From an uncultured Bacilli bacterium (GTDB lineage Bacteria; Bacillota_I; Bacilli_A; RF39; UBA660), in NCBI GenBank assembly GCA_947624175.1, contig CANQJD010000011.1, positions 1 through 34,048 of the forward strand: a DNA stretch of 34,048 nucleotides, read 5' to 3'. Positions 7,981 to 16,805 of this stretch are shown here, piece by piece. The translations under genes and the position numbers were made by a program. Each line of letters opens with the position of its first letter. The first letter of the stretch is position 1. The notes beneath the pieces were generated by a model. The model was given only the letters and a program-made list of their open reading frames with translations, had not been told where the DNA came from and did no database searches.

Positions 7981-9123
7981 ATGAATAATAATCTAGGACC
8001 TCAAGAAGGTCAAAATTTAAATCCAACAGGAACTAATGTACAAGTAGGAGTTGAACCAGTAAATCAACCAGTTGGTGGAGCACCAGTACCTCCAGCTCCT
8101 CCTATTGAATCTTTAACACCAGAAACCCCAGCAGCCCCAGTTGCTCCTATGCCAACTCCAACGATAGCACCTATTCAACCATTGCCAGGAGCAGGACCAG
8201 TTCCTACACCACCTCAAGTTAATGTTGAACCATTACCACCTATTGCTCCAACACCTAGTTCAACCCCAGCTCCAGTAGTATCTCCGGTTCCATCAGTTGA
8301 AAATTTAGGAACTTTAGGAACACCTCCGGCTCCAGAAATTGCTGCTACTCCGGTAACCCCAGTTACTCCTGTAGCACCAGTTACTCCAGTTGCTGGTGTA
8401 GAACCAATAACTTCAACTTCACCTGTTGAACCAGGACCAGCAGGGGATGCAATAGTTCCTCCAGTTGATGATAAACCCAAGGGAAATAAAAATTTAATAT
8501 TTGCAATTGTTGGATTAGTTTTAGTTCTTGCTGTTGCAGGTGGTGGATTATTTGCTATGAAATTTTTAGGTAATAAAGATAAAACTAACAATGATGATAA
8601 TGATGCTTCAAATGTAGCAACAACTAGTAAAGTTAATTTTAATGGTTATACTTTTGAAATTCCAGAAACTATGGATTATAATGTAAATGGAAATTTGCTA
8701 ACTTTAACATCTAAAGATAATAAATGGGCAACAGCCATTGGTGTTTTAGCAGGTGCTTATAATACTTTAAAAGAAAATAAAACGACAATTCAAACTAACT
8801 TTCAAGGAAAAGGATATACAGCATCAGATGGAGATGTAAAAACTTACGAAGGAATAGAATATTTAACTTATGAATTAACCGCAGCCAAAACTAATGTTTT
8901 AGCAGCATATACAAGATTAAGTGATAATGTTGTTCTTTATTTAAGTGCTGCTAGTACTTCTAATCAATTTGATTATGAAATATTAGAAGAAATTACACCT
9001 ATTGTTTCAACTGCAAAAGAAAATTCAGCATCTCTTGGTATGGAATTACCTGAAGATAATGATGTTTCAAATGTTTTAGATGATATTACAGATAATAATA
9101 CTGAAAATAATACTGAAAAATAA
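7981..9123 (+). CDS. Pro/Ala-rich single-pass membrane protein with extracytoplasmic domain
   Basis: The protein has 380 residues. Residues 1-160 are a Pro-, Ala-, Val- and Thr-rich low-complexity tract with no hydrophobic core; then come a basic DDKPKGNKN and a membrane segment (about 165-190). The C-terminal domain of about 130 residues (YTFEIPETMDYNVNGNLL onward) resembles module 1 of the preceding protein. An acidic, Asn-rich tail ends the protein. The long disordered tract should therefore be cytoplasmic and the folded domain outside. It is the last gene of the operon, starting 17 bases after the preceding stop with its own AGAAGGAAG ribosome site and ending in a terminator. The GC-richer, repetitive coding of the Pro tract creates a long false frame on the other strand. 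Confidence 0.7.
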   Translation: MNNNLGPQEGQNLNPTGTNVQVGVEPVNQPVGGAPVPPAPPIESLTPETPAAPVAPMPTPTIAPIQPLPGAGPVPTPPQVNVEPLPPIAPTPSSTPAPVVSPVPSVENLGTLGTPPAPEIAATPVTPVTPVAPVTPVAGVEPITSTSPVEPGPAGDAIVPPVDDKPKGNKNLIFAIVGLVLVLAVAGGGLFAMKFLGNKDKTNNDDNDASNVATTSKVNFNGYTFEIPETMDYNVNGNLLTLTSKDNKWATAIGVLAGAYNTLKENKTTIQTNFQGKGYTASDGDVKTYEGIEYLTYELTAAKTNVLAAYTRLSDNVVLYLSAASTSNQFDYEILEEITPIVSTAKENSASLGMELPEDNDVSNVLDDITDNNTENNTEK

Positions 9124-9142
9124 GAGTTCATGACTCTTTTTT
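9122..9142 (+). terminator. Terminator of the 3580-9123 operon
   Basis: AAGAGT (9122-9127), loop TCATG and ACTCTT (9133-9138), followed by T to 9142. The ATG of an upstream-extended lgt frame lies in the loop and is not a real start. Confidence 0.8.
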
Positions 9143-9153
9143 CTTTTAACTAT

Positions 9154-9182
9154 TTGCAAAAATTAGAAAATAAGTATATACT
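9154..9182 (+). promoter_or_regulatory. lgt-trxB-whiA promoter
   Basis: TTGCAA (9154-9159), 17-base spacer, TATACT (9177-9182). The predicted start near 9189 coincides with the ribosome site AGGTGA (9189-9194), giving a leader of only about ten bases. Confidence 0.65.
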
Positions 9183-9198
9183 AATTTTAGGTGATATC

Positions 9199-10008
9199 AT
9201 GGATAGAGTTGCAATTGATTTAGGTGGTATTCAAATATATTGGTATTCGATAACGATGTTATGTGGGGTTATATTTGGAGGATTAATAACCTATTTAGAA
9301 CTTAAAAGGACTAAGCAGGATACCAAGTTTTTTTTAGATATGATTTTTTATGTTATAATATTTGCCTTTTTAGGAGCTAGAATTTATTATGTACTCTTTA
9401 ATTTAGATTATTATTTAGCTAATCCGAGTGAAATATTAGCAATTTGGAATGGGGGGTTAGCTATTCATGGAGGAATTTTAGCAGGACTTTTAACTATATT
9501 TATTTATAGTAAAATTCATAAGAAGAAGTTAGTTGAAATAATTAAATATCTTGATGCTATTATTTTAGGACTTATTTTAGGTCAAATAATTGGTAGATGG
9601 GGTAATTTCTTTAATGGAGAAGCTCATGGAGGACCAACAACACGTATGTTTTTAGAAAATATTCATATTCCAAAGTTTATAATTAAAGGAATGACAATAG
9701 AAGGAGTTGTTTATCATCCAACTTTCCTATATGAATCCCTTTTAAATTTACTTGGCTTAATAATTTTATTAATAGTTAAAAGAATAAAAAAAGTTAAGGT
9801 TGGAATGCTTGTATCAATTTACTTAATGTGGTATGCTATTGTTAGATTTTTTATAGAAAGTATGCGAACTGATAGTTTAATGCTTGGAAGTTTAAAAATG
9901 GCTCAAGTAATTTCCATAGTATTCTTGCTAGTTGGCTTAATATGTTTTATAATATCTTTAAGATATGGTATTAATTATAATAAGGAGGAAAAGAAAAATG
10001 AAAAATAA
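9199..10008 (+). CDS. lgt: Prolipoprotein diacylglyceryl transferase
   Basis: Lgt transfers diacylglycerol from phosphatidylglycerol to the lipobox cysteine of prolipoproteins, the first step of lipoprotein maturation, in the cytoplasmic membrane. The protein has seven or so membrane segments, the family signature GRWGNFFNGEAHG, the conserved NGGLAIHGGI segment with the essential His, and a conserved YHPTFLYES. From ATG 9199 it is 269 residues, normal for the family. I reject the start at 9130 because that ATG lies in a terminator hairpin upstream of the promoter. The gene overlaps the trxB start by 11 bases. The likely local client is the lipobox protein at 12464. Confidence 0.96.
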   Translation: MDRVAIDLGGIQIYWYSITMLCGVIFGGLITYLELKRTKQDTKFFLDMIFYVIIFAFLGARIYYVLFNLDYYLANPSEILAIWNGGLAIHGGILAGLLTIFIYSKIHKKKLVEIIKYLDAIILGLILGQIIGRWGNFFNGEAHGGPTTRMFLENIHIPKFIIKGMTIEGVVYHPTFLYESLLNLLGLIILLIVKRIKKVKVGMLVSIYLMWYAIVRFFIESMRTDSLMLGSLKMAQVISIVFLLVGLICFIISLRYGINYNKEEKKNEK

Positions 10009-10906
10009 GTATGATTGTATCATAGTAGGTGGAGGAATTGCTGGAATAACTGCAGCCATTTACTTAAAAAATGCTAATAAAGATGTTTTATTAATTGAGA
10101 AAGGAACAATGGGAGGTATTTTAAATAAAATAAGTAATATTAAAAACTATCCTGGTTTTACTGAAATAAGTGGACCTGATTTAGCTTTTAACTTATATGA
10201 ACAAGCAAAGGCTAATGAAATTGAGATTTTACTTGATACGGTTATTGATATTAAAGAAGAAAAAGAAGGATGCAAGGTTATTTTAAAAGATAAAGAATTT
10301 GAAACTAAATACTTAATTTTAGCAACTGGTAAAGAAGCAAGAAAGTTAGGACTAGATAACGAAGATGAGTTAATTGGACATGGAGTAAGTTACTGTGCAT
10401 TATGTGATGGTAACTTCTATAAAGATAAAGATGTTTGTGTTTTAGGAGCAGGGGACTCTGCCCTTCTTGAATCTTTATATCTTACGAAAATTTGTAAGTC
10501 CGTTACTATCTTAAATAAATATCCTAAATTTAAAGGACAAGCAAAAATGCTAAAAGATTTATTAAAACATGATAATGTTAAAATTCTTTATAATAGTCTA
10601 ACCACTTCTTTAAAAGAAGAAAATGGTAAATTAGTTGGTATTACTTATGAACAAGATGGAGAGGAACACGAACTTGCAACTTCAGCTGTCTTTGTTTATA
10701 TTGGAAGTACTCCTAATATTTTATCAGGTTTAGATTTAGACCTTGATGGTAAATATTTAAAAGTTGATGAGAATAAAAAGACGAATCTTGACTGTATCTA
10801 TGCGGTTGGAGATGTAATAAGTAAAGATTTATATCAATTAGTTGGAGCTGCTGATGATGGAATGATTGCAGCAACCGAGATTATTAAACGTTTAAATCAG
10901 GAGTAG
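9998..10906 (+). CDS. trxB: Thioredoxin-disulfide reductase-like flavoprotein
   Basis: TrxB passes electrons from NADPH through FAD and a redox-active Cys pair to thioredoxin in the cytoplasm. Residues 10-15 form the FAD motif GGGIAG, C133-ALC-C136 is the active disulfide (CALCDG; CATCDG is more usual), GAGDSA (150-155) begins the nucleotide-binding domain, and YAVGD closes the FAD site. The 302-residue length is typical. The NADPH 2'-phosphate motif HRRxxxR is replaced here by NKYPKFK (173-179), which leaves cofactor preference uncertain. The start at 9998 is set by AAGGAGG six to eight bases upstream and a family-like N-terminus; the frame extends farther upstream into lgt, but that part is not needed. 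whiA follows after two bases. Confidence 0.9.
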   Translation: MKNKYDCIIVGGGIAGITAAIYLKNANKDVLLIEKGTMGGILNKISNIKNYPGFTEISGPDLAFNLYEQAKANEIEILLDTVIDIKEEKEGCKVILKDKEFETKYLILATGKEARKLGLDNEDELIGHGVSYCALCDGNFYKDKDVCVLGAGDSALLESLYLTKICKSVTILNKYPKFKGQAKMLKDLLKHDNVKILYNSLTTSLKEENGKLVGITYEQDGEEHELATSAVFVYIGSTPNILSGLDLDLDGKYLKVDENKKTNLDCIYAVGDVISKDLYQLVGAADDGMIAATEIIKRLNQE

Positions 10907-10908
10907 AT

Positions 10909-11841
10909 ATGTCTTTTACAACTAGAGTTAAAAATGAAATCAGTAATGAATATAGCAATAAAAATGCAAATATGGCTGAACTTGCAGCCATTCTTAGAAA
11001 TTGCTATCATCAAGATACTGGTTTAGAATTGATAACTGAGAACTCAACTATTTGTAAGCATATTTATAATTTATTTAAAGAAACCTATAATATTAATGTT
11101 AAAACTGAAATTAGAACAACAAGAACCAAGAATAGATTATATGGAATAGTAATCAATGATAAATTGGATATTATTTTAAAAGATTTAGGAGTTTTAGATG
11201 AAAATAATAAGTATCAGTTAACCATACCTGATTATTTAGTTGAATCCGAAGATGAAAAAAGAGCCTATTTAAAAGGAGTGTTCCTAGTAACTGGTAGTAT
11301 TAATGATCCTAAAACTTCGATGTATCATTTAGAATTTAAAATTGATTACTTGGAAGAATCCAAATACATTTCTTTATTACTAAATGAATTTTATTTGAAT
11401 AGTAAAGTAATAAGTAGAGATAAAGGGTATATGGTTTATATTAAAGAGGCTGAAAAAATAGGTGACTTTTTAAGAATAATTGGAGCAAGTTTGGCTGTTA
11501 TGTATTTTGAAGATATAAGAATCTATAGAGACCATAAGAATATGACAAATCGACTTAATAACTGTGAACAGGCTAATTTTGAAAAAAGTATGTTAACATC
11601 AACTAAACAAGTTAATGATATTAAGTTAATCGAGGAAACAATTGGGTTAGATGCAATGGACACAAAAATCGAAGAAGCAGCTAGATATAGATTAAAATAT
11701 CCGGAATCATCCCTAGAAGAATTAAGTCAAATTATGAGTCTTGAGACTAATCATGCAATTACAAAGTCAGGGTTAAATCATCGTTTTCGAAAGATTAAAG
11801 AAATTGCAGAAAGAATTCGTGAAAATCAAAATAAGTCTTGA
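10909..11841 (+). CDS. whiA: DNA-binding protein WhiA
   Basis: WhiA is a bimodular protein of Gram-positive bacteria: an N-terminal LAGLIDADG-homing-endonuclease-like part without nuclease activity and a C-terminal helix-turn-helix. It acts in sporulation control in actinobacteria and in division or chromosome segregation in Firmicutes. The start MSFTTRVKNEISNEY, the central KRAYLKGVFLVTGSINDP and the C-terminal LEELSQIMSLETNHAITKSG with the conserved KSGLNHRFRKI are characteristic. Length 310 is normal. It is read from the lgt-trxB transcript. The usual neighbours rapZ and yvcK are absent from this window. The stop codon (TGA) lies within the -35 element of the lemA promoter. Confidence 0.96.
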   Translation: MSFTTRVKNEISNEYSNKNANMAELAAILRNCYHQDTGLELITENSTICKHIYNLFKETYNINVKTEIRTTRTKNRLYGIVINDKLDIILKDLGVLDENNKYQLTIPDYLVESEDEKRAYLKGVFLVTGSINDPKTSMYHLEFKIDYLEESKYISLLLNEFYLNSKVISRDKGYMVYIKEAEKIGDFLRIIGASLAVMYFEDIRIYRDHKNMTNRLNNCEQANFEKSMLTSTKQVNDIKLIEETIGLDAMDTKIEEAARYRLKYPESSLEELSQIMSLETNHAITKSGLNHRFRKIKEIAERIRENQNKS

Positions 11842-11866
11842 TTAGCAGTCCTAAAAATAGTATAAT
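11838..11866 (+). promoter_or_regulatory. lemA promoter overlapping the whiA stop
   Basis: TTGATT (11838-11843), 17-base spacer, TATAAT (11861-11866). The leader is about 23 bases and AAAGGAGG precedes the lemA ATG. No terminator separates whiA from lemA, so read-through is also possible. Confidence 0.75.
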
Positions 11867-11895
11867 TAAAATATATTTAAAAGGAGGAAAAATAT

Positions 11896-12447
11896 ATGAC
11901 ATGGTTATGGATTGTATTAGGAATAATAGTTTTACTATTAATTTATGTATTTGCAACCTATAATAGTTTAGTGGGGTTAAGAAATCGGGTTGAAGAGGCT
12001 TTTTCAACAATGGATGTTTACTTAAAGAAAAGATGGGATTTAATTCCTAATATTGTTGAAACTGTAAAAGGTTATGCTAAACATGAAAAAGATACCTTAG
12101 AAGAAGTAGTATCTTTAAGAAATGGTGCATACGATAAGATGTCAACTGATGATAAGGTTGAAGTAAACAACAAATTATCTCAAGGAATTACTAAGTTAAT
12201 GGCTATAGCAGAAGCTTATCCAGATTTAAAAGCTAATGAAAACTTTAAAGATTTAAGTGGTCAACTTGCAAAAGTAGAAGAAGATATTGCTAATGCTAGA
12301 AAATATTATAATGGAGCAGCTAGAATTATGAATGATAAAGTTGCTATGTTTCCTAGTAATATAATTGCTAATATGTTTGGTTTCAAGAAACAAAAAATGT
12401 TTGAAGCAAACGAAACTGAAAGAGAAAATGTTAAAGTAGAATTTTAG
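11896..12447 (+). CDS. lemA: LemA family membrane protein
   Basis: The 183-residue protein has one N-terminal membrane helix (about 3-22) followed by a long helical bundle. The segment LVGLRNRVEEAFSTMDVYLK then KRWDLIPNIVETVKGYAKHE is the LemA signature, and MFPSNIIANMFGFKKQKMFE is the conserved C-terminal part. The molecular function of LemA is not established; LemA genes very often sit beside TPM or DUF2207 genes, as here. It has its own promoter and a strong AAAGGAGG ribosome site, and is followed after 16 bases by the first DUF2207 paralogue. Confidence 0.93.
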   Translation: MTWLWIVLGIIVLLLIYVFATYNSLVGLRNRVEEAFSTMDVYLKKRWDLIPNIVETVKGYAKHEKDTLEEVVSLRNGAYDKMSTDDKVEVNNKLSQGITKLMAIAEAYPDLKANENFKDLSGQLAKVEEDIANARKYYNGAARIMNDKVAMFPSNIIANMFGFKKQKMFEANETERENVKVEF

Positions 12448-12463
12448 AGAAAAGGAGGGACTT

Positions 12464-13639
12464 ATGAAAAAAATAATTAATATGTCTCTTGTTTTCTTTT
12501 TATTATTGTCTTCATGTTCAAATGTTAAGGCTTTAGTAATAGATTTAAGTTTTAATAATAATATCTTTATTATGATAGTTTATTATGCTATACCAATTAT
12601 TTGTTTAATTATATCTTTAATAATATTAGGTATATGTAAGATTAAAAGTAAAAAAAATATCGGTAATGAAATAATACCAATTGAGTTCTCTCTTCCGGAT
12701 GGATTAAATAGTTTAGAGGTTGGGCAATTATATAAGGGAGAATCATCAGAAAAAGATGTTATCTCATTACTTATATATTTAGCAAATAAGGGATATCTTA
12801 AAATATCAGATATGGATACAAACGATAAATTAAAAATAATAAAAAATAAAGATTATGATGGTAATAACAATGAAGAAAGATTATTTTTAGATGGTTTATT
12901 TAAAGATGCCTTGACAGATGAAGAAGGTAAAGAATTTATTACTTTAGCTAAATTAAAGTGGAAATTTTATAGTACAGTTCATAATATATTAATTAATGTA
13001 AATAATGTTTTTAATGTTCAAAAAATAATTGAAAAGGATTATTCTAAGCAAGAATTAAAATTAAAGAAAGTTCTTCTTTATTTAATAATCATAGTAATAT
13101 TGTCTTTAATTTTAATACCAGTTTTATATGGTGGTATTGCAATAATTATAAAAAATATTAGTTATTTAATAGGATTAATATTAGGAATAATAATAGTTAT
13201 TTTGATGATATATATAAGAAATATAATTAAAATAGAGCCTAAACGAACTGTTTATGGTAAGAAAATGTTTGCTAAAATACATGGATTTAAAATATTTTTA
13301 GGAACAGTAGAAAAGGATAAATTAGAAAAATTAGTTAGAGAAAATCCAACATATTTCTATGATATTTTACCATTTGCATATGTTCTTGGGGTATCAGATA
13401 AATGGATAAAAAAATTTGAATATTTAAAATTACAAAGTCCAACTTGGTATTTAGGGTTATCTGATTTAAAAGATAAAATTAATAGTACCTTTGATATTAG
13501 TATGGAATATATGACATTTAAATCTAATTTTTATCGGGATAGTTTATCAAGTCTTGAATCAAGTTCTTCTAGTTCAGGTGATTCAGGTGGTGGAATATCT
13601 GGAGGAGGCTCCGGCGGTGGGGGCGGAGGTTCATGGTAG
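12464..13639 (+). CDS. DUF2207-type membrane protein lacking the ectodomain, lipobox-bearing
   Basis: The 391-residue protein starts with a lipoprotein-like signal, FLLLSSC with the lipobox Cys at 18, and then a membrane segment (about 35-60). The next part, LNSLEVGQLYKGESSEKDVISLLIYL in two stretches and later NPTYFYDILPFAYVLGVSDKW, matches the C-terminal cytoplasmic part of DUF2207 proteins and its neighbour at 13652. Two more membrane segments lie at about 205-250. The tail is Ser- then Gly-rich and ends GGGGGGSW. The large N-terminal ectodomain found in the neighbour is absent, which points to tandem duplication with loss. The operon with lemA suggests a joint envelope role. Confidence 0.8.
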   Translation: MKKIINMSLVFFLLLSSCSNVKALVIDLSFNNNIFIMIVYYAIPIICLIISLIILGICKIKSKKNIGNEIIPIEFSLPDGLNSLEVGQLYKGESSEKDVISLLIYLANKGYLKISDMDTNDKLKIIKNKDYDGNNNEERLFLDGLFKDALTDEEGKEFITLAKLKWKFYSTVHNILINVNNVFNVQKIIEKDYSKQELKLKKVLLYLIIIVILSLILIPVLYGGIAIIIKNISYLIGLILGIIIVILMIYIRNIIKIEPKRTVYGKKMFAKIHGFKIFLGTVEKDKLEKLVRENPTYFYDILPFAYVLGVSDKWIKKFEYLKLQSPTWYLGLSDLKDKINSTFDISMEYMTFKSNFYRDSLSSLESSSSSSGDSGGGISGGGSGGGGGGSW

Positions 13640-13651
13640 AAAGGAGTTAAA

Positions 13652-15511
13652 ATGAAAAAAATAAAAAATATAATTTTAATATTTATAATAATGCTATTAC
13701 CAAATTTAAACGTTAAAGCTTATGAATATGAGATTACCGAGTTTGATGTTGAAATGGTTGTTAATGAAGATAATTCTTTTGATATAAAAGAGAACATCAA
13801 TGCATATTTTAATATACCAAAACATGGTATTTATAGAACCCTTCCTTTAAAAAATGAAGTAAAAAGAGAAGATGGAAGTAGTTATAAAAATAGGGCTATA
13901 ATTAAAGATATAGATGTTGATAATGAATATGAGACAAGTAGAGAAAACGGAAATTATATCATTAAAATAGGTTCAGCATCAAGAACTTTAACAGGTAATC
14001 AGTCTTATACAATTAAATATAAATACAATATTGGTAATGATAAAGAAAAAGACTTTGATGAACTTTATTATAACTTAATTGGAACTGGTTGGGATACAAC
14101 CATTGAAGGTGTTACTTTTAAAATAACAATGCCAAAAGAGTTTGACGAAAGTAAATTAGGATTTTCAGCCGGAAGTTATGGAACTATCGGAACAAGAGAT
14201 GTTGAATATGAAGTAAATGGAAATGTTATAACTGGAAAATATAATAATACTATTTATCCCGGTTCAGCATTAACAGTTAGATTAGAGTTACCTGAAGGGT
14301 ATTTCATAAAACAAAAAACAAATATCATGGAATACGTAGTTTATTATTTAGTACCAATTATCTTTTTAGGTTTAACTATTCTTGCTTGGTATAAATATGG
14401 AAAAGATGATATACCAGTAGAAACAGTTGAGTTTTATCCACCTGAAGGGAAAAATAGTTTAGAGGTTGGTTTCTTATATAATGGTAAAGCTCTAAATCAA
14501 GATGTAACATCTTTGCTTATTTATCTTGCTAATAAAGGGTATATAAAAATTGTAGAAGAGAATACTAAATCTAAAAACTTTAAAATAGTCAAGGTTAAAG
14601 ATTATGACTCTGATAAAGAAGAAGAAAGATTATTCTTAAATGGTTTATTTGCTAATTCTTCTAAAAATGAAAATGGTGAAGAATTTGTTACTAAAGATGA
14701 TTTATATAATAGTTTCTATATAACAATGAATAAAATCTTAAAAAGTATTAATTCTAAAGAAAACAAAGATTTAATTTATGAAAAAATGCCAAGTTTTTCA
14801 TTCGTGTTCATAATTTTTTATATAGCGACTTTATTATTAGCAATTATGCCACCTTTATATAAACTTGGTTATGACTTCCTAATGATGGAATCAGTTTTCC
14901 CACTTATCTTTCTTGGTTTTGGTATTACTTATTTAGGAATTATAATAACCGAGACTTCTATGAAAAAATCTAGTAAAATTGGAGCATCTATAGTAAGTAT
15001 TTTCTTGCTTGGTCCAGGTTTAGTCTTTTTAATGGAACCTTTAATGGAAATGCCTGAGTTTATTCCTAGTTCTCTAATTAGCATTTTATGTGCATTTGGA
15101 ATAATTGTATTTTATAAATTATTATCAAAAAGAAATCAATATGGTATAGAAGTATTAGGAAAATTAAAAGGATTTAAAACTTTTTTGGAAACAGCCGAGA
15201 AAGATAAACTTGAAGCAATGGTTTTAGAAAATCCAACTTATTTCTATGATATATTACCATTTACTTATGTCCTTGGAGTATCTGATAAATGGATAAAAAA
15301 ATTTGAAAGTATTTCAATGCAAGCACCAGACTGGTACTATGGACCAACAGCCTTTGATGTTATAAGATTCAATAACTTTATAGATAATACAATGACTGTT
15401 GCAGCTCGGACAATGACATCAAGCCCAAGTTCTTCATCAAGTGGAGGCGGATTCTCTGGAGGAGGCTTTTCAGGAGGTGGCTCCGGTGGTGGAGGCGGAG
15501 GTTCTTGGTAA
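13652..15511 (+). CDS. DUF2207 domain-containing membrane protein
   Basis: Residues 1-23 are a signal peptide. Residues 24-215 are the predicted extracytoplasmic beta-rich DUF2207 domain (EITEFDVEMVVNEDNSFDI, GIYRTLPL, YTIKYKYNIG, GTGWDTTIEGVTFKITMP). A membrane segment follows near 226-246, then a cytoplasmic region homologous to the preceding protein (NSLEVGFLYNGK, LLIYLANKGYIKI), further membrane segments at about 380-500, and NPTYFYDILPFTYVLGVSDKW. The C-terminus is Gly-rich and again ends GGGGGGSW. The length of 619 is typical of the full-length family. The gene starts 12 bases after the preceding stop with AAAGGAG, and a terminator follows. The biochemical function of the family is unknown. 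Confidence 0.87.
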   Translation: MKKIKNIILIFIIMLLPNLNVKAYEYEITEFDVEMVVNEDNSFDIKENINAYFNIPKHGIYRTLPLKNEVKREDGSSYKNRAIIKDIDVDNEYETSRENGNYIIKIGSASRTLTGNQSYTIKYKYNIGNDKEKDFDELYYNLIGTGWDTTIEGVTFKITMPKEFDESKLGFSAGSYGTIGTRDVEYEVNGNVITGKYNNTIYPGSALTVRLELPEGYFIKQKTNIMEYVVYYLVPIIFLGLTILAWYKYGKDDIPVETVEFYPPEGKNSLEVGFLYNGKALNQDVTSLLIYLANKGYIKIVEENTKSKNFKIVKVKDYDSDKEEERLFLNGLFANSSKNENGEEFVTKDDLYNSFYITMNKILKSINSKENKDLIYEKMPSFSFVFIIFYIATLLLAIMPPLYKLGYDFLMMESVFPLIFLGFGITYLGIIITETSMKKSSKIGASIVSIFLLGPGLVFLMEPLMEMPEFIPSSLISILCAFGIIVFYKLLSKRNQYGIEVLGKLKGFKTFLETAEKDKLEAMVLENPTYFYDILPFTYVLGVSDKWIKKFESISMQAPDWYYGPTAFDVIRFNNFIDNTMTVAARTMTSSPSSSSSGGGFSGGGFSGGGSGGGGGGSW

Positions 15512-15522
15512 CATCCGATTTT

Positions 15523-15548
15523 AAGAAAGTTTAATACTTTCTTTTTTT
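15523..15548 (+). terminator. Terminator of the lemA-DUF2207 operon
   Basis: AAGAAAGT (15523-15530), loop TTAAT, ACTTTCTT (15536-15543), then T to 15548. This separates the operon from the ATPase cassette. Confidence 0.85.
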
Positions 15549-15641
15549 GTAAAAAATACTTGAAAATTTTATAAAAATATATTATTATACTTAAATAAAA
15601 CAAAAAAAACAAAAAAAATGTATTTTTCAAAATTTATGTGT

Positions 15642-15647
15642 TATAAT
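15642..15647 (+). promoter_or_regulatory. Likely -10 of the ATPase cassette
   Basis: TATAAT at 15642-15647 lies after a strongly A/T-biased tract (15551-15617). No convincing -35 is present at 17 bases. The predicted start near 15654 coincides with GAGAGGTGG, the ribosome site. Confidence 0.45.
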
Positions 15648-15665
15648 TATATTGAGAGGTGGATA

Positions 15666-16805
15666 ATGAAAATATTAAGAATAGTAGCCAATAACTTTAA
15701 ATTATGTGAAGACAATTTCACGATATCGTTTGTTCCAATTGCAAATAAAACAGTAGAAGATAAAGAGTTTGAATTACATGAGATAGCCCCTAATTTATTC
15801 ACTTATAAAACATTAGGCTTTATAGGAAAAAATGCATCGGGTAAAACAACAGCCGTTGAATTATTATCACTTGTTTATGATATTTTTTCTAATTTTAGAA
15901 TTAAGCTAGCAACGGATTTATTTAAATATTTTGATTCATTAGTATCATTAGATGTTACTTTTTATCATGATGGTTATTTATATCGTTATAAAACAGAGTT
16001 ATTTAAAAATAAAGATGGAGTAGATAACAATGTAATTCTTTTTAAAAATCAAGAATTATATAGAAGACTTTATAAAAAAACATATGCTAAAAATTTATTT
16101 GATTTTTCTAAATATGAGCGAGTTAATTATAACTATGAATTACCAGAAGATACATCAATTATCTATATACTACTTAGAAATATTAACTATCGAGGAATAT
16201 ATTTATCTAGTAATGATTTAGGATATTATAGTTTTGATACTATGACTAATATCTATAAATTATTTATAAATGATGAAAAAATAACAAACTCTATTTTAAA
16301 AATATTTGATGAACATTTAGAAAAAATTAAGTTATTAAATGAAAATAAATTTTTATTAAGTTATAGTGATAAAACATTTAAAGAACTTACTTATATGGAA
16401 CTTTTAAATATTTTATCAAGTGGTACTGTTAAAGGTTTAAGTTTATTTACTTTTGTAGTTTTTTCTTTAAAAAATGGTATAGATTTAATAATTGATGAAA
16501 TAGAAAATCATTTTCATAAGTCATTAGTAGAAAATCTAGTTAATTTATATAAAGATAAATCCGTTAATAAACATAATGCTACTTTAATATTTACAACCCA
16601 TTATTGTGAATTATTAGATTTATTTAATCGTAGTGATAATATTTATATAACAAAATATAATAAAAAAATTCAGGCTTTGAATTTATATGAAAATTATAAA
16701 TTTAGACCAGAACTATCTAAAAGTAAAAAGTTTTATAGTAATGCCTTTGATACTGATATTAATTATGAATATTTAATGAATTTTAAGAAAGAATTAATGC
16801 ATTGA
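15666..16805 (+). CDS. AAA/ABC-type ATPase (AAA_15/AAA_21-like) of a two-gene cassette
   Basis: From ATG 15666 the protein is 379 residues. It opens with an SMC/OLD-like strand (MKILRIVANNFK), has Walker A GKNASGKT (54-61), a signature-like LSSGTVKGL, Walker B LIIDEIE (D277, E278) followed by NHFHKSL, and an H-loop TTHYCELL (H312). This is the pattern of the AAA_15/AAA_21 ATPases found in anti-phage and toxin-like pairs such as PARIS AriA, RloA or OLD-type systems, where ATP hydrolysis gates a partner effector. It has no nuclease domain of its own. I prefer ATG 15666 over 15618 because GAGAGGTGG lies just upstream. The stop overlaps the TTG start of the next gene. The defence role is inferred from the family and the gene pairing. 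Confidence 0.8.
   Translation: MKILRIVANNFKLCEDNFTISFVPIANKTVEDKEFELHEIAPNLFTYKTLGFIGKNASGKTTAVELLSLVYDIFSNFRIKLATDLFKYFDSLVSLDVTFYHDGYLYRYKTELFKNKDGVDNNVILFKNQELYRRLYKKTYAKNLFDFSKYERVNYNYELPEDTSIIYILLRNINYRGIYLSSNDLGYYSFDTMTNIYKLFINDEKITNSILKIFDEHLEKIKLLNENKFLLSYSDKTFKELTYMELLNILSSGTVKGLSLFTFVVFSLKNGIDLIIDEIENHFHKSLVENLVNLYKDKSVNKHNATLIFTTHYCELLDLFNRSDNIYITKYNKKIQALNLYENYKFRPELSKSKKFYSNAFDTDINYEYLMNFKKELMH

Noticed and set aside
8214..8591. Minus-strand Gly/Thr-rich frame opposite the Pro-rich tract
   Set aside because: A by-product of the Pro/Ala/Thr codon repetition of the 7981 gene; no ribosome site or promoter.
9130..9198. Longer N-terminus for Lgt starting at ATG 9130
   Set aside because: The ATG lies in the loop of a terminator hairpin and upstream of the lgt promoter; MDRVAIDLGGIQIYWY at 9199 is a family-like start with its own ribosome site.
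15337..15630. Minus-strand Pro-rich frame opposite the DUF2207 tail
   Set aside because: It is the reverse complement of the Gly-rich coding repeat and lacks a ribosome site.
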